Shown here piece after piece: positions 31,121-35,173 of a DNA stretch of 35,173 nucleotides. Each line of letters begins with the position of its first letter. Positions within the stretch are counted from its first letter, which is position 1. Source of the DNA: Craurococcus roseus (GTDB taxonomy: Bacteria > Pseudomonadota > Alphaproteobacteria > Acetobacterales > Acetobacteraceae). The DNA lies in the NCBI RefSeq assembly GCF_039523795.1, contig NZ_BAAAFZ010000004.1, forward strand, positions 1 through 35,173, in the 5' to 3' direction. The notes below the pieces were generated by a model. It ran no database searches. It saw only the letters and a list, made by a program, of their open reading frames with translations, and was not told the origin of the DNA. A program made the position numbers and the translations under genes.

Positions 31121-31634
31121 TGCTGGACGACGCGCGGTTCGCGGACTTTGGCGTGAAGATCAAGCTGTTCGGCAACCCCCCCCCCGCGCATCGCGCGGGC
31201 GCTCGGTCTCCGCGTCGATCTGCCGGAGGTGGACAGCGGGGACCCGGCCTACTGGGACGAGATCTACCGCCTCGGCTGGATGCCAAAGCTGCGCGGCCGG
31301 GTCGCCGACACGGAGGAGGAACGCGGCGACCCGGACTGGTGCACGCTGCTGGCGCTCCCCTGGGGTCGGGTGCGCTTCGACCTCGAGGAGGGCGTGGTGG
31401 TGCGCACCACGGTCGCCGGCCTGCCGCCGACGCCCGACCTGGTGCACGGGCTGGCCGGCAGGGGCGGCCCGCGGAGGCATGAGGCCGGGATCGCGGCAGG
31501 TCATGCGGACGGTGTTCGGCGGCGGCGTGCCCGACGCCTCCATGGCCTTCGCGGCGGCCGGATTGGCGCCGGAGTCCGGGCTGCGCGGTGCGATCTGGTG
31601 GGAGCTGTTCCCGACGCGGTGGCCGTGGGCTTGA
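31117..31634 (+). pseudogene. unrecognised gene broken at a run of ten C
   Basis: ATG 31117 has an excellent GGGGGAGG about six bases upstream and overlaps the previous stop. The start MMLDDARFADFGVKIKLFGN is protein-like but fails at a run of ten C (31176-31185). With nine C the frame would continue as RIARALGLRVDLPEVDSGDP, then YWDEIYRLGWMPKLRGRVAD and VRFDLEEGVVVRTTVAGLPP. A second shift near 31480 is needed to reach MRTVFGGGVPDASMAFAAAG and AIWWELFPTRWPWA, which ends at 31634; that last part could instead be a separate small gene from ATG 31479. The repaired protein would have about 170 residues. I recognise no family. Confidence 0.5.
31176..31185 (+). repeat. homopolymer run of ten C
   Basis: Ten consecutive C inside a coding frame, the longest homopolymer I noticed in the window. 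One C fewer restores the downstream frame. Such runs slip during replication and also cause sequencing errors, so it is either a phase-variation switch, a decay mutation or a technical artefact. Confidence 0.9.
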
Positions 31635-31654
31635 GCGCGCCCAAGCGACGGACG

Positions 31655-32062
31655 GTGCGGGAGCCCACGCCCCGCGCGTTCCTGCTTGTCGGCGCCTCGT
31701 GCGCGGCCAGCAGCTCATGGCTGCCTTCGGGCGCGTTTCCCGGAAGCGCCGCTGAGGCGGGTGCCCCCGGACTCTCGATGGTTGCCGGGACCAAAGCCAT
31801 CCCCTCGGAGCGCGCCCCTGCGCCGACCTTCAGCGCCGCCACCCCGGCCGGTATCGAACGGATCGGCGCGGCCGTAGAGGCCGGGTACCGCGAGGCGGTC
31901 GCGCAGGAGTTCCGGCGCGCGCGCGCCGGCGGCGTCCTAGCTGCCGCGCCCGACGCCCAAGGCCGCCCTGCGGACCGGGTCGGCGATCGGGAGTGGCGCG
32001 CCGGGCCGTGGGGTTTCGCGGATGCCGCGTGGCGCTCCGCCCTCACGGCCGAGCCGGCGTAG
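31655..32062 (+). CDS. possible gene of unknown function
   Basis: An open frame ends in TAG at 32060-32062. Its second half looks coding: TPAGIERIGAAVEAGYREAV, AQEFRRARAGGVLAAAPDA and DREWRAGPWGFADAAWRSAL with G/C at most third positions. The start is unclear: GTG 31655, ATG 31778 and a TTG at 31631 overlapping the previous stop are all open, none with a good Shine-Dalgarno. From 31655 the beginning (TPRAFLLVGASCAASSSW) is mildly hydrophobic. I recognise no family. Its stop codon lies in the loop of a strong hairpin that also covers the pqiA start. Confidence 0.35.
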   Translation: MREPTPRAFLLVGASCAASSSWLPSGAFPGSAAEAGAPGLSMVAGTKAIPSERAPAPTFSAATPAGIERIGAAVEAGYREAVAQEFRRARAGGVLAAAPDAQGRPADRVGDREWRAGPWGFADAAWRSALTAEPA

Positions 32063-32076
32063 GTGCGCCGGCTCGG
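32049..32076. terminator. perfect 11-bp hairpin at the pqiA start
   Basis: CCGAGCCGGCG, loop TAGGTG, CGCCGGCTCGG: a perfect 11-bp GC stem. The six-base loop contains exactly the stop codon of the upstream frame (TAG) and the GTG start of pqiA. It may terminate the upstream gene, or in mRNA it may hide or present the pqiA start. Which of these applies cannot be told from sequence. Confidence 0.5.
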
Positions 32077-33382
32077 AACGGCCGCGGCCCGCCCGGTGCC
32101 GGGCTTCAGGGAATGCCACGACTGCGGGAAACTGCTGCGGATGCCGCCGTTCCGGCCGGGGGCGGACGTCTGCTGCCCGCGCTGCGACGCGGTGCTCAGG
32201 CGCGGGCGCGAGCGGCCGCTCGGCACGGCCCTGGCGCTTGGCTTGGCCTGCCTGCCGCTCTACGGCGTCGCCGTGCTCGCGCCCTTCCTGGGCCTCGCCC
32301 TCTTGGGCCAGGGCCGGGACAGCCGCGTCGGCACGGGCGCGATCGGCTTCGCGCAGGACGGCTTTTGGCCACTCTCGGCCGTCGTCGCGCTGTGCGTCGT
32401 CGCGCTGCCCCTGCTGCGCATCCTGCTGCGCCTCGCCGTGCTGTGCGGGCTCCGCCTCCGCCGGCCGCCGGCGCGGCTGCCCGTCCTCTTCCGCTGGCAC
32501 GAGCGCCTCGGCCCCTGGGCCATGCCGGAGGTGTTCCTCTTCGGCGCGCTCGTGTCCTACACGCGGCTCGTCGACCTCGCCGCCGTCGAGATCGGGCCGG
32601 CGGCCTACGGGCTCGGGCTGCTCGTGCTGGCGCTCGCGGCCGCCGACGCCACCTTCGCGCCGCAGGCCGTTTGGGAAGCGCTGGAACGGCGCGGCCGCAC
32701 GAAAGCGGCCCGGGAAAAGGAGCCGGCCGGGCCCGGCGAGGCCGCGGAAACCGGCGCCGCGCCAGGATCGCGCCGCGTGGGCTGCCGCTGCTGCCACCTG
32801 CTCTGCGAGGCCGAACCGGGCCAGCGCTGCCCGCGTTGTGGTGACGCGCTGCACCGCCGCAAGCGCGACAGCGCCGCGCGTTGCTGGGCCCTGGTCCTGG
32901 CCGCCGCCATCCTCTACGTCCCGGCGAACTGGTTCCCCGTCATGGAGATCGTCAGCTTCGGCCGGGGCGGGCCGCACACCATCCTGGGCGGGGTCGTGGA
33001 ATTCGTGGAAACCGGCTTCTGGCCCCTGGCCCTCATCGTGTTCCTCGCCAGCGTCGCGGTGCCGCTGCTCAAGCTCGCCGGGCTGGCAGCGATGCTGCTC
33101 GGCGTCCGGCGCCGCTACGCAGGCGGCTTGCGCGCCCGCACGCGCCTCTACCGGTTCATCGAGGCCATAGGCCGCTGGTCCATGATCGACGTCTTCGTCG
33201 TGGCGGTGCTGGTCGCCCTGGTGCGCTTCGGGGCGCTCGCCAGCATCTCGTCCGAGGTGGGCGCCGCGTGCTTCGCGGCCGTCGTCGTGCTCACCATGCT
33301 CGCCGCGGAGGCGTTCGACCCCAGGCTGATGTGGGACGCGGCCGAAGGGCCGGCCGGTCCTCCGGAAGGGGCCGGGCGATGA
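32063..33382 (+). CDS. pqiA: PqiA family inner-membrane protein
   Basis: A 439-residue PqiA protein, the inner-membrane partner of the PqiB tunnel that moves lipids between the membranes and is induced by paraquat in E. coli. It has the family's internal duplication. Each half begins with a zinc-ribbon-like cysteine pair set (CHDCGKLL...CCPRCDAVL near residue 17; CRCCHLLC...CPRCGDALH near 241) and continues with four TM helices (e.g. ALALGLACLPLYGVAVLAPF; ALVLAAAILYVPANWFPVME). The second half contains the typical GGVVEFVETGFWPLALIVFL. GTG 32063 is the first possible start and lies in the loop of a strong hairpin, without a Shine-Dalgarno; a start a few codons later is possible. Its stop overlaps the pqiB ATG as ATGA. 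Confidence 0.9.
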   Translation: MRRLGTAAARPVPGFRECHDCGKLLRMPPFRPGADVCCPRCDAVLRRGRERPLGTALALGLACLPLYGVAVLAPFLGLALLGQGRDSRVGTGAIGFAQDGFWPLSAVVALCVVALPLLRILLRLAVLCGLRLRRPPARLPVLFRWHERLGPWAMPEVFLFGALVSYTRLVDLAAVEIGPAAYGLGLLVLALAAADATFAPQAVWEALERRGRTKAAREKEPAGPGEAAETGAAPGSRRVGCRCCHLLCEAEPGQRCPRCGDALHRRKRDSAARCWALVLAAAILYVPANWFPVMEIVSFGRGGPHTILGGVVEFVETGFWPLALIVFLASVAVPLLKLAGLAAMLLGVRRRYAGGLRARTRLYRFIEAIGRWSMIDVFVVAVLVALVRFGALASISSEVGAACFAAVVVLTMLAAEAFDPRLMWDAAEGPAGPPEGAGR

Positions 33383-35070
33383 GCCGGACCCCGGAAGCGG
33401 CCGAGGCGGAGGAGGCGCGGGTCCGGGGGCGCCGCTTCTCCTTCGTTTGGCTCGTGCCCGTCGCCGCCGCCGCGCTCGCGGCCTACCTGTTCTACACGAC
33501 CTACGCGTCCCGGGGTCCGCTGGTCACCGTCACCCTGGACGACGCCGGCGGGCTCACGGCCGGGCAAACGCCCGTGCGCTACAAGGCCGTCCAGGTCGGG
33601 ACCGTCGAGGGCATCCGGCTGAGCGACGACCTTTCGAAGGTCCAGGCGGACGTCCGCATGGCCAAGCAGGTCGGCGGCCGCCTGACGGACGGGGCGCGCT
33701 TCTGGGTGGTGCGCCCGCGCCTGGCCGCCGGGAGCGTTTCGGGCCTGGAGACGATCGTGTCGGGCGCGTACATCGAGTTCGACCCGGGCGACCCCGCCGC
33801 CCGGGGGCGGCGCGACTTCACCGCGCTCGCCGACCCGCCGGGCGTCCGGTCGGACGAACCGGGCCGGGTGTTCGCGCTGCGCGCCGAGGCGCTCGGGTCG
33901 CTCGGCCGCGGCTCCCCCGTGTTCTTCCGCGACGTGGCGGTCGGCGAGGTGCTGGGCTTCGACCCGCCCGGGCTCGACGGCAGCGTCAAGCTCCGCGTCT
34001 TCGTCCGGGCGCCTTACGAAGGTTACGTCCGCGAGGGCTCGCGCTTTTGGAACGCGTCCGGCGTCGGCGTCGCGTTCGGGCCGGACGGGCTGAAGCTCGA
34101 ACTGGCGAGCCTGCGCGCGATCCTGGCCGGTGGCGTGGCCTTCGACACCCCGCCGGCCCTGCGGGACCAGCCGCCGGCACCGGAAGGCGAGGTGTTCCCC
34201 TTGTACGAGAGCCGGGACGCGGCCGACGCCGCGACGTCTTCGGACCGGCTGGACTTCCTGGTCTACTTCGACGGGTCCGTGCGGGGCCTTTCCGCCGGTT
34301 CCCCGGTGGAGTTGCGCGGCCTGCGGATCGGGAGCGTGACGAGGGTGCAGCTCGAGTACGACGCCCGAGCCGAAACCTTCCGCGTGCCCGTCCGCATCGC
34401 GGTCGAGCCGTCGCTCATCTCCTTCCCCGCCGGGCGGCCTCAAGGGGAGGTGCGCGACCTCGCGGAGCGCATGGCCGCCCGCGGCATGCGCGCCCAGCTC
34501 CGCGGCGGCAACCCGCTGACCGGGCAGATGGCGGTGGCGCTCGACGCCGTGCCGGACGCGCCGCCGGCCGAGGTGCGCGAGGAAGGCGGGGAGATCGTGC
34601 TGCCCAGCTTGGATGGCGGCGGCGACGTGGTGTCGGCCGTCGGCGCCATCGCGGCCAAGCTCGAGCGCTTCCCGATGGAGGAGATCGGCCGCAACCTGAA
34701 CGGCGTGCTGGCCGCCGTGAACGGCTTGGCAGGCGGGCCCGAGCTGCGCGACGCCGTCGGCGCCCTTTCCGAGACCCTCGGCGAGGCGCGGGACCTCGTC
34801 CGCAAGGCGGACGGGGGTGTCGCGCCGCTGCTCGGCCAGCTTCCCGCCATCGCCGGCAACCTGGACCGCGCGATCGGCCGCGCCAACGCGACCCTCTCCT
34901 CCATCGAACGCGGCTACGGCAAGGACTCCGACGTCAACCGCCAAGCGGAGCGCTTGCTAGGCCAAGCGACCGACATGGCCAGGTCGATCCGGCTGCTCGC
35001 CGATTTCCTCGGCCGCCAACCGGAGGCGCTGATCCGTGGCCGCGCCGGCGGCGGGGCGCTGGCGCGGTGA
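33379..35070 (+). CDS. pqiB: PqiB, MCE-domain intermembrane transport protein
   Basis: A 563-residue PqiB with one N-terminal TM helix (FSFVWLVPVAAAALAAYLFY, residues about 22-41) and three MCE (MlaD-like) domains in the periplasm. These begin near VTVTLDDAGGLTAGQTPVRY, FALRAEALGSLGRGSPVFFR and FLVYFDGSVRGLSAGSPVEL, each with the G..G.PV.f.G..vG.V pattern. A helical C-terminal region (about 420-563; LNGVLAAVNGLAGGPELRDA) corresponds to the needle that extends toward the outer membrane in E. coli PqiB. Length is normal. ATG 33379 overlaps the pqiA stop, and its own stop overlaps the next start, so the three genes form one operon. Confidence 0.94.
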   Translation: MSRTPEAAEAEEARVRGRRFSFVWLVPVAAAALAAYLFYTTYASRGPLVTVTLDDAGGLTAGQTPVRYKAVQVGTVEGIRLSDDLSKVQADVRMAKQVGGRLTDGARFWVVRPRLAAGSVSGLETIVSGAYIEFDPGDPAARGRRDFTALADPPGVRSDEPGRVFALRAEALGSLGRGSPVFFRDVAVGEVLGFDPPGLDGSVKLRVFVRAPYEGYVREGSRFWNASGVGVAFGPDGLKLELASLRAILAGGVAFDTPPALRDQPPAPEGEVFPLYESRDAADAATSSDRLDFLVYFDGSVRGLSAGSPVELRGLRIGSVTRVQLEYDARAETFRVPVRIAVEPSLISFPAGRPQGEVRDLAERMAARGMRAQLRGGNPLTGQMAVALDAVPDAPPAEVREEGGEIVLPSLDGGGDVVSAVGAIAAKLERFPMEEIGRNLNGVLAAVNGLAGGPELRDAVGALSETLGEARDLVRKADGGVAPLLGQLPAIAGNLDRAIGRANATLSSIERGYGKDSDVNRQAERLLGQATDMARSIRLLADFLGRQPEALIRGRAGGGALAR

Positions 35071-35173
35071 ACGGCGCCCCCCTGCCGCGCCGGGCGACGC
35101 TGGGCGGCGGCCTCGGCCTGTGTCAGGCGCCCGTGCAAACCCCTCCGGCGGCGCCACTGAAAACCCGGCCACC
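35067..35173 (+). CDS. pqiC: PqiC-like lipoprotein, partial at window end
   Basis: A GTG at 35067 overlaps the pqiB stop (GTGA) and opens a frame that runs off the window after about 35 codons. It reads GAPLPRRATLGGGLGLC and then QAPVQTPP, a short basic-hydrophobic leader with a single Cys, as expected for the outer-membrane lipoprotein PqiC that follows pqiB. The residue before the Cys is Leu, not the usual Gly, Ala or Ser, and the hydrophobic stretch is short, so the lipobox is imperfect. The identity rests mostly on position and should be read with caution. Confidence 0.5.
   Translation, partial: MNGAPLPRRATLGGGLGLCQAPVQTPPAAPLKTRP

Noticed and set aside
28404..35173. Search for the missing dut 3' half on the far side of the island
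   Set aside because: Neither a GDRIAQLV-like nor a GGFGSTG-like coding stretch was found, so a simple insertion with both halves kept is not supported.

Overview
The window comes from a very GC-rich bacterial chromosome with strong G/C preference at third codon positions and frequent GTG starts. The gene content suits the Alphaproteobacteria, most likely Acetobacteraceae of the Roseomonas type: PQQ synthesis genes, a CopG-type regulator beside a PHB-depolymerase-like esterase, a quinone-linked PyrD, a DUF1488 protein and PqiAB. The lineage is an inference from gene families, since no rRNA is present. No tRNA, rRNA or CRISPR array was seen.

From 1 to 28.1 kb the window is a gene-dense, ordinary chromosome with every gene intact. 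In order it holds a fumarase/aspartase-superfamily lyase, a GH15 glycosidase, a 35-N assembly gap beside a perfect hairpin, an animal-type haem peroxidase, a ribbon-helix-helix regulator with a PHB-depolymerase-like esterase, a Gfa-type enzyme and an unknown four-TM protein. Next come a pqqA-pqqC-pqqD cluster (with a 26-residue pqqA, but no pqqB or pqqE), a peroxiredoxin overlapping a phasin-like gene, YqgE, an RTX protein, DoxX, a TauD-like dioxygenase and an LrgA/LrgB pair. These are followed by an XRE regulator diverging from a small membrane protein and an alpha/beta hydrolase, a Bcr/CflA exporter, a DUF2254 protein, a run of small basic or acidic proteins, pyrD with a HAD phosphatase, an EamA transporter overlapping a DUF952 gene, a secreted lectin-like protein and coaBC.

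At 28.37 kb the dUTPase gene dut, which overlaps coaBC, stops abruptly after motif III. It runs into an AT-rich palindromic junction, and its missing half is nowhere in the window. From there to about 32.0 kb lies a decayed accessory segment. It contains a tyrosine-recombinase pseudogene with two frameshifts and a probable Trp-to-stop change, and several unrecognised genes broken by frameshifts, one at a run of ten C. No broken gene was found in the preceding 28 kb, so decay of an integrated element, or a chimeric join, is likelier than uniformly poor sequence.

From 32.06 kb to the right edge intact chromosomal genes return: a pqiA-pqiB-pqiC operon for envelope lipid transport, with overlapping start and stop codons and a strong hairpin at the pqiA start. 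The pqiC-like gene runs off the window.
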